DNA from: Onchidella celtica
Lineage: Eukaryota > Mollusca > Gastropoda > Systellommatophora > Onchidiidae
Direction: 5' to 3'
Assembly (NCBI GenBank): GCA_963931925.1
Contig: OZ007581.1
Coordinates: forward strand, 10,936,192-11,000,191
Length of the DNA: 64,000 nt
Of this stretch, positions 44,369 to 55,669 are shown piece by piece. Both the position numbers and the translations under genes were made by a program. The notes beneath the pieces were generated by a model. It searched no databases. It saw only the letters and a list, made by a program, of their open reading frames with translations, and was not told where the DNA came from. Every line of letters starts with the position of its first letter. Positions within the stretch are counted from its first letter, which is position 1.

Positions 44369-46759
44369 ATGGCGGAACTCCAACAACTAAAGAAGTTGGG
44401 TAAGGAACTTGGCCTGGAGGGAGAGGAGCTACGCGGCTGGATTAAAGAACAGCAGGCGGATTTGCGCGATGAGCGTGCTAAGGATAGAGAGCGAGAAAAA
44501 GAGGCTAAGGCTCAGGAGGAGGAAAGGGAGTTTAAGCAACAGGAGAGAGAGGCTAAGGATAAGCAAGAGGAAAGAGAGGCTAGGGCTCAACAACAAGAAA
44601 GAGAGGCTAAGACTCAGGAACAGGAAAGGGAGTTTAAGTTAAAGGAGTTAGAGGCTCAGCAACAGGAGAGGGAGTTAAAGTTAAAGGAGATAGAAGCTCA
44701 AGAGCGGGAGACAGACGCGCGAGTAAGAATCGCGGAATTAGAACTCAAAAAGAATGCGCCAACAGAAACAGTTGAGCGGCAGGTACACAATAAAGGTGGT
44801 GTTAGGATTAAGCTCCCTACGTTCGACGACCGGAAGGACGACATAGACGCCTTCCTTTACAGGTTCGAACTGAACGCACAATTGCAATGGGGGGAAAATA
44901 AGGAATTATGGGCCACGTACCTGGCGTCGCTATTGCAGGGGCGAGCGTTAACATACTTTAAAGAGCTACAGCGCGAAGACGTGCAAGATTACGATAAGCT
45001 GAAGGCTTTGCTGCTTCGCCGATTTGCGCGTACCGAGGAATACTTCCGGGAGCAGTTTAGGCGGGCACGTGCAGATACCAGGGAGGACTTTGCTGCCTTC
45101 GTCGCGAGACTAACGGAGTATTTCGCGAACTGGGTAGACTTGGCGCATGTGGGCGCGGATTTTGCTAAACTGAAAGACTTAATGATCCGTGACCAGCTGT
45201 ACGCGTCGTGCCACAAAGACCTGGTGGCTTTCCTGAAAGAGAACGAACCCGCGACGGTGCAGGAGGCGTCTAAGTTGGCGGAAGCATACCGTACGGCACA
45301 TCCGTCCAAACCAGTCGCCAGGGCGTACGTCCAAGATGCTGGGTACGTCGCCGTTGTCGAGGGGTCGCCGGCAGGACTTAGGGACAGGTCGCGTCAGCGT
45401 GGTGCCTATAGCGGGCAAGCCCAGGGGCAGCGTAGGGGCTATCACCAATCACCGGCATATGGATCCGGTAAGTTTGACCGAGCAGGAGGGCTAGGTCGCG
45501 GTAATGGCCGGGGGCGAATTGTGACCTTTGCCGATGACCGACGGCATAGGGACTCTAGTTCCGGTCGCGATGGGTCACGGGGACCCAGGCCTAGTACAGC
45601 ACAGGGAGCGGAGTGTTGGACTTGCGGACGCGTGGGTCACTTTTCACGCGAGTGTAGGGCCGCTAAGTGTTGGAACTGCGGTAGAGCAGATCACATCAGC
45701 GTGAACTGCCCTGCAGGTAGGATAGCGGCGAACGTGGACAGTAGCTCTAGTCCATGTTCCCCAAATAAATTTCATCATGCGGCTGCGTGTGTTACATCGG
45801 ACAACGGAGGCGGACAGTATTCTAAGTGTCCCAGTTGTGAGAAGTTATTATCTTCCGGTGTTTTACCTTGTGGGAGAAAGATCCCCGTTATAAATTCATG
45901 TCATACAGGAGGTGGTCTTAGGGTTTATCCGGGGTTTGTTGGGGACGAACCGGTCTCGGTTTTACGAGATACAGGATCTACCGTTGTGGGAGTGCATAGG
46001 GATTGCATTCGGGATTCACAGCTTACAGGTGAGACTGTCCCGTGCATCCAATTTTCGGGGGCCATTGAGAAATTACCCATGGCAAGAATAATGATAGATA
46101 CACCTTTCCTTAGCGGGGAAGTCGAAGCAGTCGTTGGTTGTTTTCCAGGCGCCCAGCTCATCATTGGGAATGTATCACGGGTGGTTTCCCCTTCCGATGA
46201 GAACGTGCAAGCATGGTCGCAATCAAAAGGTATTGACTTTTGCGCCGCGGTCGAAACACGTCGACGGGTAGCGGATAAAGATAAGATTAGACCTTTGGCG
46301 ACGCCAGCGGTCAACCTAGATATCACGCCAGAGCGCTTGGCGAGATTACAAAGGGAGGATCCATCATTAAACCCATGTTTTGGGGAAGCGCGAACCGAGA
46401 AAACGAGGAAATATAAGAACGGGTCATTTTCTTTTTTTGTCCAGGGGGGCATTCTGTTCCGTATGTACGTCACAGTGGCTTCCGTTCAAAAGCAGGTCGT
46501 CGTGCCGCGGTCGTTAATTGCTACAGTATTGCGTCTGGCCCATGATGTTCCATTAGCGGGTCATATGGGAAGTACTAGAACCAAGCAGAGAGTTCTGAAA
46601 GATTTTTATTGGCCGTCAGTATACAGAGATGTACGTTTATATTGTAAGACGTGCAGTGCGTGCCAAAAGACGACGCATAAGGGTCGTTCACCCCAGGCTC
46701 CTCGTCAAAAGATCCCCACGGTTTCGGAACCGTTTAAAAAGGTTTCAGTACCTTGTTGA
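44369..46759 (+). CDS. Gag-protease-truncated integrase, array copy 1
   Basis: A 796-residue frame. It has a longer charged N-terminal coiled-coil-like repeat (QEEREFKQQEREAKDKQEE-type units) than the intronic copy, then gag, two CCHC knuckles, the CPSC cysteine pair, an aspartic protease with DTGSTVVGV, and the integrase zinc domain up to KKVS. Then it runs into VPC and a stop because ~0.53 kb encoding the DDE core has been deleted. Product: Gag and protease could still be made; integrase is only the zinc-binding N-terminus. Residue 8 is Lys here but Met in the other two copies. Confidence 0.9.
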   Translation: MAELQQLKKLGKELGLEGEELRGWIKEQQADLRDERAKDREREKEAKAQEEEREFKQQEREAKDKQEEREARAQQQEREAKTQEQEREFKLKELEAQQQERELKLKEIEAQERETDARVRIAELELKKNAPTETVERQVHNKGGVRIKLPTFDDRKDDIDAFLYRFELNAQLQWGENKELWATYLASLLQGRALTYFKELQREDVQDYDKLKALLLRRFARTEEYFREQFRRARADTREDFAAFVARLTEYFANWVDLAHVGADFAKLKDLMIRDQLYASCHKDLVAFLKENEPATVQEASKLAEAYRTAHPSKPVARAYVQDAGYVAVVEGSPAGLRDRSRQRGAYSGQAQGQRRGYHQSPAYGSGKFDRAGGLGRGNGRGRIVTFADDRRHRDSSSGRDGSRGPRPSTAQGAECWTCGRVGHFSRECRAAKCWNCGRADHISVNCPAGRIAANVDSSSSPCSPNKFHHAAACVTSDNGGGQYSKCPSCEKLLSSGVLPCGRKIPVINSCHTGGGLRVYPGFVGDEPVSVLRDTGSTVVGVHRDCIRDSQLTGETVPCIQFSGAIEKLPMARIMIDTPFLSGEVEAVVGCFPGAQLIIGNVSRVVSPSDENVQAWSQSKGIDFCAAVETRRRVADKDKIRPLATPAVNLDITPERLARLQREDPSLNPCFGEARTEKTRKYKNGSFSFFVQGGILFRMYVTVASVQKQVVVPRSLIATVLRLAHDVPLAGHMGSTRTKQRVLKDFYWPSVYRDVRLYCKTCSACQKTTHKGRSPQAPRQKIPTVSEPFKKVSVPC

Positions 46760-48593
46760 TTTAAGAGAAAGACTATCTTCAGCGCGCACTATAGCAGAAG
46801 AAGCTTCTGGTATCGCTTCGAAAAGAGCAAAAGACTATAAAGATAGAGGTTCCAAATTGAGAATTTTTAAGCCAGGAGACAAGGTTCTGTTGTTGTTACC
46901 TACGGACCATCATAAGTTATTAATGACATGGAAAGGTCCTTATGTTATTGAGCGAGTTGTTTCAAAGGTAGATTACGCTATCCACATTGATGGAACGAGT
47001 AAGGTTTTCCATGTTAATATGCTACAGAGATTTTATGAGAGACCACAGTATCTGTGTGCACAGACAAGACCAGAGGAGACTGTCTTCTCTACTGCTTGTA
47101 CGGGGGTCGTAGACCAGTTGGACTGTGACGTAAGCGACACCGAGGCGCAGGAAGAGTTACAAATTCAATTGCCGGAGTTAACTCCGACACAAGGTTACAG
47201 GGACGTTAAAATTAACCCTGACCTTACGAGTTCAAGGAATAGGGAACTTAAGACCCTGTTAGCGTCATTCCCGGATGTTGTTACGGATTTGCCGGGTCGC
47301 ACTACGGTGATCCAGCACCAAATAAAGTTGACTTCGGATAAGCCAGTATTTCTTAGACCGTATCCGTTGCCTTTTTCTTCGAGAGATAGAGTCATAAAGG
47401 AAGTTGAGTCAATGTTGAAGTTAGATGTAATAGAACCATCAACATCGCCGTATTCATCACTCATCGTCCTCGTGAAAAAACTTGATGGATCGGTGCGGTT
47501 CTGTATTGATTTTCGAAGATTGAACACTATTACGGTAGGCGGTAGGGAGCCTATTCCGTTTCAGGAGGAATTAATAGCTTCATTGGCCGGGTCCACGTGG
47601 TTTTCCAAGATAGATTTAACGAAAGGTTATTGGGAAATCCCGCTTACTGAGGAGTCTAAACAATACACGGCGTTCCAAACGCCCATTGGATTATTCCAAT
47701 TTAAGGTCATGCCATTTGGGTTGGTAAACGCGCCAGCGACGTTTGCACGATTAATGAGACTAGTGTTGAAGGACATACCTAATGTCGTGTCATTCTTTGA
47801 TGATATAGCATGCCATACGTCGACGTGGTCTGATCATATTCAGACACTAACAGTAATTTTTCAACGATTACGTCATTTTGGGTTAACTGCTAAACCCGCA
47901 AAGATGGATTTGGCATGTCCAGAGATAGTATTCTTAGGACATATTGTGGGTAGAGGTGTTCAGAGACCTGAAGAAACAAAAATTGACAAGTTAGTAGGGT
48001 TGCAAATCCCAAAAACAAAGAAACAAGTCAGAAGCTTAGTGGGAATTTTAAATTATTACAGAAAGTTCATTCCAAATTTTTCCTCCTTGTCATCTTCTCT
48101 TACTGACCTTACTAAGAAGGGACAACCCGATAAGGTCCAGTGGACGTCTGAATGTCAGACAGCATTTGATAATTTGGTGACAGCATTATCATCGTCACCC
48201 ATTCTGATATTACCCGATTTTCGATCTAATTTTATCCTCAGAACGGATGCGTCGGACTCTGGTGTCGGCGCTTGTCTTCTACAGGAGAAGAACGAATGTC
48301 TCCATCCTGTATGTTATGTCAGTAGGAAGTTATTGCAGAGAGAAAGAAAGTATTCTGTGATAGAGCGTGAGTGTCTTGCCATTGTCTGGTCCGTCCAGAA
48401 ACTAGGACGTTATCTCATGGGACGAGAATTTTGTATCCAGACAGACCACAAGCCACTGACATTTTTGTCGAAGAATCGTTCGTCCAGCCCACGCTTGTCT
48501 AGATGGGCATTGGCTTTGCAGCCGTATACCTTCGTTATTCAACCAATTCCAGGAACCAGCAATCATATCGCCGACTACCTTAGTCGAGCCTAG
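46743..48593 (+). pseudogene. Pol remnant: integrase C-terminus, RT and RNase H, array copy 1
   Basis: It begins at the deletion junction (ttt cag tac = FQY) in a different frame from gag, so it is not reached by normal translation. An ATG at 46629 opens this frame, but the 38 codons before the junction are out-of-frame integrase sequence. It contains the GPY module (TWKGPYVIERV), RT with FFDDI, and RNase H (RTDASDSGVG, IERECLAI, TDHKPL, ending ADYLSRA). RT and RNase H motifs are all present. Private change: GGREP where the other copies have GDREP. Confidence 0.88.
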
Positions 48594-48935
48594 GGCAAGA
48601 TTTCAGGAGCTTATACATCGGAGGACAGGAACATTGACAGGATCTGTGTGAATGAGTCGACTTTAAAATATTGACATTATAAATATGATATGAAGAATGG
48701 TTGATAGGTTGAATGGTTTTTGATTCTGTATTAAGTATTGTCGTTAGTTAGCTATTCATGATGTGACACATATATGCATATTGCAGGCCATATTGATCCC
48801 CATATTTTCCCCTGATTCCGGTATTTTATATACTAGGGGAACTGCTAGGTCAGTTTTTTTAGTGTAGGTATTGCTCACGCTCACTCGTTGACAGTCATCT
48901 TGATGCGATTTGAAATTAATTGCATTAATTTTTTT

Positions 48936-48949
48936 GGGGTGGGGGATGA
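48936..48949 (+). promoter_or_regulatory. Polypurine tract, array copy 1
   Basis: ggggtgggggatga directly before LTR B. Confidence 0.75.
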
Positions 48950-50065
48950 TGTCACGAGTGGAGTGAGTGCAATTAAGGGGATTGCTACAAAGCGGGTGTA
49001 GAGTAAGAAGGGCTCACAGTAGACAGCAAGTTAAGCGTGCTGTTGTGAGTAGTGGGGGAGGTCTGAATGAGGCGAAAGCGCGGTATTACTATCACTGCAA
49101 GTTAGAAGGTCCGACGGAGCGGACCTGTGAATAAGAGCCCATCGGGCGGACATAAAGGGAGCAGTCGAGAAGACTAGTGAGAAAGTCTTTCCAGTAATGA
49201 CTGGTATGTAGAACGTTGATTGATTATTATGATTGATGTATTATATTATATTCGTCTATTACCATGATGTGAATAAGTATATGTGAGGAATGTGGAAGTC
49301 CTTGATATTGGATATAGCAATGTGCGCCACGAGCGATAGATGAAAGTGAGTTCATGGATTTGTAGCGCGAGTGAGTAGTGTGTACTCCGATGGAGGTGTG
49401 TTACCGTAAGATGTGTGGTGAGTGAAAGGTGAACTAGTGTGTGTACGCTTCATGGATTGTAAGGAGAGGTGGAGTGAATAGAAATGGTAGGGTATTATAC
49501 CAATGTAATGTTATTCTTGTAGGTGTCGGGGACGGGCCGCAGAGCCACCTCGATGAGCACAGGGGATAGGCCAGCATAGGGCCGGAGGCCACACATAGGC
49601 CAGAAGTGAGGCTGTCAGTGCAGGACAGTAGAGGCACATAAAGTCGTGGCAGTCGGGCCACGGACAGGGACGTAGATATGAGAGTGAATGAGATACTATA
49701 TTATTGCCATGATGAGGGGCGAGTGAACTGATAAGTTGTATGGCAATAGGAAGGTGATGTTGAGAGACTGCGGTGCCAGTGAATCATTAATGTACTATTA
49801 AGACCCTGAGGGGAGAGGCTGAGGCCGAAGTGCCTTTAGGAGTAACTACCGGATTGTGGATCCGAGGGAGAGTGTGTGTGAGAATAAGGCCGTTGTACGG
49901 CAGTCATTTCAATAATATAATGTATGTAATTGCGCTATTATATGTATAATTATGTTTAATAAATGTGTGAGTCTGATGGGTTGTTTTGTTAAGTGTTAAA
50001 CTTGTTTGTTCGTGATTGTCGTCCTGTCATAAACTATTACATCTCCCAGTCTGGGATTTGTGACA
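48950..50065 (+). repeat. Family 2 LTR B (shared middle LTR)
   Basis: 1116 bp, acting as the 3' LTR of copy 1 and the 5' LTR of copy 2. It nearly equals LTR A at offset 6725; one difference seen is acaaagcggg versus acagagcggg near the start. Confidence 0.93.
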
Positions 50066-50149
50066 CTGGGGGCTCGTCCGTTGTGACACTGGGGGCTCGT
50101 CCGTTGTGACACTGGGGGCTCGTCCGTTGTGACACTGGGGGCTCGTCCT
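50060..50149 (+). promoter_or_regulatory. Four tandem primer-binding sites (tRNA-Pro type), array copy 2
   Basis: TGGGGGCTCGTCC starts at 50067, 50090, 50113 and 50136. Same four-unit, 23-bp structure as copy 1. Confidence 0.85.
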
Positions 50150-51088
50150 GTTTACCTGTGGTCATTTTGACATTGTCTATTCGTTATATCTAGTTGTTTT
50201 TCTGTTGTGGTAGGAATTTGTGTTGTCTTTGTTCGTGGGATGAATGGAAATTTCATGATATGATTTATGTATACTTATGAATATGTATTGATGCATGTAT
50301 TGCTATGAATAGGTATTAATGTGTATTTAAACTTTCCAGAGTGTGTGCGTGCAGCCTGAGGAGACGAGCAGCCAGAGCTCCGATTAAAGGGAGGAGTTTT
50401 ACTCAAAATTTCAAAAATTGAAAGTTAAGTGAAAATTTTGTACCCTGGATTGAGGGCTGTCTTTTCATCTGTCTGTTTCCCTGTTTTTGCTGTTTTTGTC
50501 GTAATCGATTATACGGGCGGTGGCGCGGGTTTGCTGTGGTGAGCGTAGTTTGTCCTCTTCGGGAGGTGGGCTAAATTTGGAACTTCGTTCATCACAGTGA
50601 ACAGTTCTATAGGGACCTGTATTTTTGTTTAGATTGTAGCGTTCTATCTTCCTCGTTGTTTTAGGAAGACGTTTCTCTTGTCCCTCTCTTCCCTATTTAT
50701 AGATACGTTCTTTTTTTTCAGACTCTGTTCTTGTTCGTACCGTGTTGTGTAATCGGCGTAGTAGGTTGCATTTTTTTTTTTCCATTATAGTTTTTTTTTT
50801 TTTTTGTAGAAGCTTTGTCCTAGTCTGGTTCGTTGTCCTTGACGTACTTGTGGTCCTTCTACTGTATTTCTTCATTCTTGTCGTTCTATTTTCTTTTATA
50901 ATTAATAGTGCTATACATTTTATAGATATAGAATTAGTTGTGCTGTAAAGGTAAATTTCTGAATTGTATTTGGGACAATTGGGTATTGTTATATCTGGTG
51001 TGATCTCAGGTCTCTGGTCGTGTCGTTAGTGATCATACCGGCAGGTTAGCCGCTCTTATAATACATACCATAACCATAAATCTGTGAA
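50150..51088 (+). other. Family 2 leader, array copy 2
   Basis: As copy 1, differing by a few small indels in T runs near 50770-50810, which explains the change of offset from 6725 to 6720. Confidence 0.6.
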
Positions 51089-53479
51089 ATGGCGGAACTC
51101 CAACAACTAATGAAGTTGGGTAAGGAACTTGGCCTGGAGGGAGAGGAGCTACGCGGCTGGATTAAAGAACAGCAGGCGGATTTGCGCGATGAGCGTGCTA
51201 AGGATAGAGAGCGAGAAAAAGAGGCTAAGGCTCAGGAGGAGGAAAGGGAGTTTAAGCAACAGGAGAGAGAGGCTAAGGATAAGCAAGAGGAAAGAGAGGC
51301 TAGGGCTCAACAACAAGAAAGAGAGGCTAAGACTCAGGAACAGGAAAGGGAGTTTAAGTTAAAGGAGTTAGAGGCTCAGCAACAGGAGAGGGAGTTAAAG
51401 TTAAAGGAGATAGAAGCTCAAGAGCGGGAGACAGACGCGCGAGTAAGAATCGCGGAATTAGAACTCAAAAAGAATGCGCCAACAGAAACAGTTGAGCGGC
51501 AGGTACACAATAAAGGTGGTGTTAGGATTAAGCTCCCTACGTTCGACGACCGGAAGGACGACATAGACGCCTTCCTTTACAGGTTCGAACTGAACGCACA
51601 ATTGCAATGGGGGGAAAATAAGGAATTATGGGCCACGTACCTGGCGTCGCTATTGCAGGGGCGAGCGTTAACATACTTTAAAGAGCTACAGCGCGAAGAC
51701 GTGCAAGATTACGATAAGCTGAAGGCTTTGCTGCTTCGCCGATTTGCGCGTACCGAGGAATACTTCCGGGAGCAGTTTAGGCGGGCACGTGCAGATACCA
51801 GGGAGGACTTTGCTGCCTTCGTCGCGAGACTAACGGAGTATTTCGCGAACTGGGTAGACTTGGCGCATGTGGGCGCGGATTTTGCTAAACTGAAAGACTT
51901 AATGATCCGTGACCAGCTGTACGCGTCGTGCCACAAAGACCTGGTGGCTTTCCTGAAAGAGAACGAACCCGCGACGGTGCAGGAGGCGTCTAAGTTGGCG
52001 GAAGCATACCGTACGGCACATCCGTCCAAACCAGTCGCCAGGGCGTACGTCCAAGATGCTGGGTACGTCGCCGTTGTCGAGGGGTCGCCGGCAGGACTTA
52101 GGGACAGGTCGCGTCAGCGTGGTGCCTATAGCGGGCAAGCCCAGGGGCAGCGTAGGGGCTATCACCAATCACCGGCATATGGATCCGGTAAGTTTGACCG
52201 AGCAGGAGGGCTAGGTCGCGGTAATGGCCGGGGGCGAATTGTGACCTTTGCCGATGACCGACGGCATAGGGACTCTAGTTCCGGTCGCGATGGGTCACGG
52301 GGACCCAGGCCTAGTACAGCACAGGGAGCGGAGTGTTGGACTTGCGGACGCGTGGGTCACTTTTCACGCGAGTGTAGGGCCGCGAAGTGTTGGAACTGCG
52401 GTAGAGCAGATCACATCAGCGTGAACTGCCCTGCAGGTAGGATAGCGGCGAACGTGGACAGTAGCTCTAGTCCATGTTCCCCAAATAAATTTCATCATGC
52501 GGCTGCGTGTGTTACATCGGACAACGGAGGCGGACAGTATTCTAAGTGTCCCAGTTGTGAGAAGTTATTATCTTCCGGTGTTTTACCTTGTGGGAGAAAG
52601 ATCCCCGTTATAAATTCATGTCATACAGGAGGTGGTCTTAGGGTTTATCCGGGGTTTGTTGGGGACGAACCGGTCTCGGTTTTACGAGATACAGGATCTA
52701 CCGTTGTGGGAGTGCATAGGGATTGCATTCGGGATTCACAGCTTACAGGTGAGACTGTCCCGTGCATCCAATTTTCGGGGGCCATTGAGAAATTACCCAT
52801 GGCAAGAATAATGATAGATACACCTTTCCTTAGCGGGGAAGTCGAAGCAGTCGTTGGTTGTTTTCCAGGCGCCCAGCTCATCATTGGGAATGTATCACGG
52901 GTGGTTTCCCCTTCCGATGAGAACGTGCAAGCATGGTCGCAATCAAAAGGTATTGACTTTTGCGCCGCGGTCGAAACACGTCGACGGGTAGCGGATAAAG
53001 ATAAGATTAGACCTTTGGCGACGCCAGCGGTCAACCTAGATATCACGCCAGAGCGCTTGGCGAGATTACAAAGGGAGGATCCATCATTAAACCCATGTTT
53101 TGGGGAAGCGCGAACCGAGAAAACGAGGAAATATAAGAACGGGTCATCTTCTTTTTTTGTCCAGGGGGGCATTCTGTTCCGTATGTACGTCACAGTGGCT
53201 TCCGTTCAAAAGCAGGTCGTCGTGCCGCGGTCGTTAATTGCTACAGTATTGCGTCTGGCCCATGATGTTCCATTAGCGGGTCATATGGGAAGTACTAGAA
53301 CCAAGCAGAGAGTTCTGAAAGATTTTTATTGGCCGTCAGTATACAGAGATGTACGTTTATATTGTAAGACGTGCAGTGCGTGCCAAAAGACGACGCATAA
53401 GGGTCGTTCACCCCAGGCTCCTCGTCAAAAGATCCCCACGGTTTCGGAACCGTTTAAAAAGGTTTCAGTACCTTGTTGA
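51089..53479 (+). CDS. Gag-protease-truncated integrase, array copy 2
   Basis: 796 residues, same structure and the same integrase deletion as 44369-46759, ending KKVSVPC. It differs from copy 1 at residue 8 (Met) and near the end (SSFF versus FSFF); in both it agrees with the intronic element, so copy 1 carries the derived state. Confidence 0.9.
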   Translation: MAELQQLMKLGKELGLEGEELRGWIKEQQADLRDERAKDREREKEAKAQEEEREFKQQEREAKDKQEEREARAQQQEREAKTQEQEREFKLKELEAQQQERELKLKEIEAQERETDARVRIAELELKKNAPTETVERQVHNKGGVRIKLPTFDDRKDDIDAFLYRFELNAQLQWGENKELWATYLASLLQGRALTYFKELQREDVQDYDKLKALLLRRFARTEEYFREQFRRARADTREDFAAFVARLTEYFANWVDLAHVGADFAKLKDLMIRDQLYASCHKDLVAFLKENEPATVQEASKLAEAYRTAHPSKPVARAYVQDAGYVAVVEGSPAGLRDRSRQRGAYSGQAQGQRRGYHQSPAYGSGKFDRAGGLGRGNGRGRIVTFADDRRHRDSSSGRDGSRGPRPSTAQGAECWTCGRVGHFSRECRAAKCWNCGRADHISVNCPAGRIAANVDSSSSPCSPNKFHHAAACVTSDNGGGQYSKCPSCEKLLSSGVLPCGRKIPVINSCHTGGGLRVYPGFVGDEPVSVLRDTGSTVVGVHRDCIRDSQLTGETVPCIQFSGAIEKLPMARIMIDTPFLSGEVEAVVGCFPGAQLIIGNVSRVVSPSDENVQAWSQSKGIDFCAAVETRRRVADKDKIRPLATPAVNLDITPERLARLQREDPSLNPCFGEARTEKTRKYKNGSSSFFVQGGILFRMYVTVASVQKQVVVPRSLIATVLRLAHDVPLAGHMGSTRTKQRVLKDFYWPSVYRDVRLYCKTCSACQKTTHKGRSPQAPRQKIPTVSEPFKKVSVPC

Positions 53480-55313
53480 TTTAAGAGAAAGACTATCTTC
53501 AGCGCGCACTATAGCAGAAGAAGCTTCTGGTATCGCTTCGAAAAGAGCAAAAGACTATAAAGATAGAGGTTCCAAATTGAGAATTTTTAAGCCAGGAGAC
53601 AAGGTTCTGTTGTTGTTACCTACGGACCATCATAAGTTATTAATGACATGGAAAGGTCCTTATGTTATTGAGCGAGTTGTTTCAAAGGTAGATTACGCTA
53701 TCCACATTGATGGAACGAGTAAGGTTTTCCATGTTAATATGCTACAGAGATTTTATGAGAGACCACAGTATCTGTGTGCACAGACAAGACCAGAGGAGAC
53801 TGTCTTCTCTACTGCTTGTACGGGGGTCGTAGACCAGTTGGACTGTGACGTAAGCGACACCGAGGCGCAGGAAGAGTTACAAATTCAATTGCCGGAGTTA
53901 ACTCCGACACAAGGTTACAGGGACGTTAAAATTAACCCTGACCTTACGAGTTCAAGGAGTAGGGAACTTAAGACCCTGTTAGCGTCATTCCCGGATGTTG
54001 TTACGGATTTGCCGGGTCGCACTACGGTGATCCAGCACCAAATAAAGTTGACTTCGGATAAGCCAGTATTTCTTAGACCGTATCCGTTGCCTTTTTCTTC
54101 GAGAGATAGAGTCATAAAGGAAGTTGAGTCAATGTTGAAGTTAGATGTAATAGAACCATCAACATCGCCGTATTCATCACTCATCGTCCTCGTGAAAAAA
54201 CTTGATGGATCGGTGCGGTTCTGTATTGATTTTCGAAGATTGAACACTATTACGGTAGGCGATAGGGAGCCTATTCCGTTTCAGGAGGAATTAATAGCTT
54301 CATTGGCCGGGTCCACGTGGTTTTCCAAGATAGATTTAACGAAAGGTTATTGGGAAATCCCGCTTACTGAGGAGTCTAAACAATACACGGCGTTCCAAAC
54401 GCCCATTGGATTATTCCAATTTAAGGTCATGCCATTTGGGTTGGTAAACGCGCCAGCGACGTTTGCACGATTAATGAGACTAGTGTTGAAGGACATACCT
54501 AATGTCGTGTCATTCTTTGATGATATAGCATGCCATACGTCGACGTGGTCTGATCATATTCAGACACTAACAGTAATTTTTCAACGATTACGTCATTTTG
54601 GGTTAACTGCTAAACCCGCAAATATGGATTTGGCATGTCCAGAGATAGTATTCTTAGGACATATTGTGGGTAGAGGTGTTCAGAGACCTGAAGAAACAAA
54701 AATTGACAAGTTAGTAGGGTTGCAAATCCCAAAAACAAAGAAACAAGTCAGAAGCTTAGTGGGAATTTTAAATTATTACAGAAAGTTCATTCCAAATTTT
54801 TCCTCCTTGTCATCTTCTCTTACTGACCTTACTAAGAAGGGACAACCCGATAAGGTCCAGTGGACGTCTGAATGTCAGACAGCATTTGATAATTTGGTGA
54901 CAGCATTATCATCGTCACCCATTCTGATATTACCCGATTTTCGATCTAATTTTATCCTCAGAACGGATGCGTCGGACTCTGGTGTCGGCGCTTGTCTTCT
55001 ACAGGAGAAGAACGAATGTCTCCATCCTGTATGTTATGTCAGTAGGAAGTTATTGCAGAGAGAAAGAAAGTATTCTGTGATAGAGCGTGAGTGTCTTGCC
55101 ATTGTCTGGTCCGTCCAGAAACTAGGACGTTATCTCATGGGACGAGAATTTTGTATCCAGACAGACCACAAGCCACTGACATTTTTGTCGAAGAATCGTT
55201 CGTCCAGCCCACGCTTGTCTAGATGGGCATTGGCTTTGCAGCCGTATACCTTCGTTATTCAACCAATTCCAGGAACCAGCAATCATATCGCCGACTACCT
55301 TAGTCGAGCCTAG
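53463..55313 (+). pseudogene. Pol remnant: integrase C-terminus, RT and RNase H, array copy 2
   Basis: The counterpart of 46743-48593, again out of frame with gag after the shared deletion. It keeps GDREP and RSREL (ancestral) but has ANMDL where the other copies have AKMDL. RT FFDDI and the RNase H residues are present. Confidence 0.88.
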
Positions 55314-55655
55314 GGCAAGATTTCAGGAGCTTATACATCGGAGGACAGGAACATTGACAGGATCTGTGTGAATGAGTCGACTTTAAAATATTGACATTAT
55401 AAATATGATATGAAGAATGGTTGATAGGTTGAATGGTTTTTGATTCTGTATTAAGTATTGTGGTTAGTTAGCTATTCATGATGTGACACATATATGCATA
55501 TTGCAGGCCATATTGATCCCCATATTTTCCCCTGATTCCGGTATTTTATATACTAGGGGAACTGCTAGGTCAGTTTTTTTAGTGTAGGTATTGCTCACGC
55601 TCACTCGTTGACAGTCATCTTGATGCGATTTGAAATTAATTGCATTAATTTTTTT

Positions 55656-55669
55656 GGGGTGGGGGATGA
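55656..55669 (+). promoter_or_regulatory. Polypurine tract, array copy 2
   Basis: ggggtgggggatga directly before LTR C. Confidence 0.75.

Noticed and set aside
46629..46742. N-terminal 38 residues of the RT frame as a real protein start
   Set aside because: They are integrase sequence read out of frame before the deletion junction.
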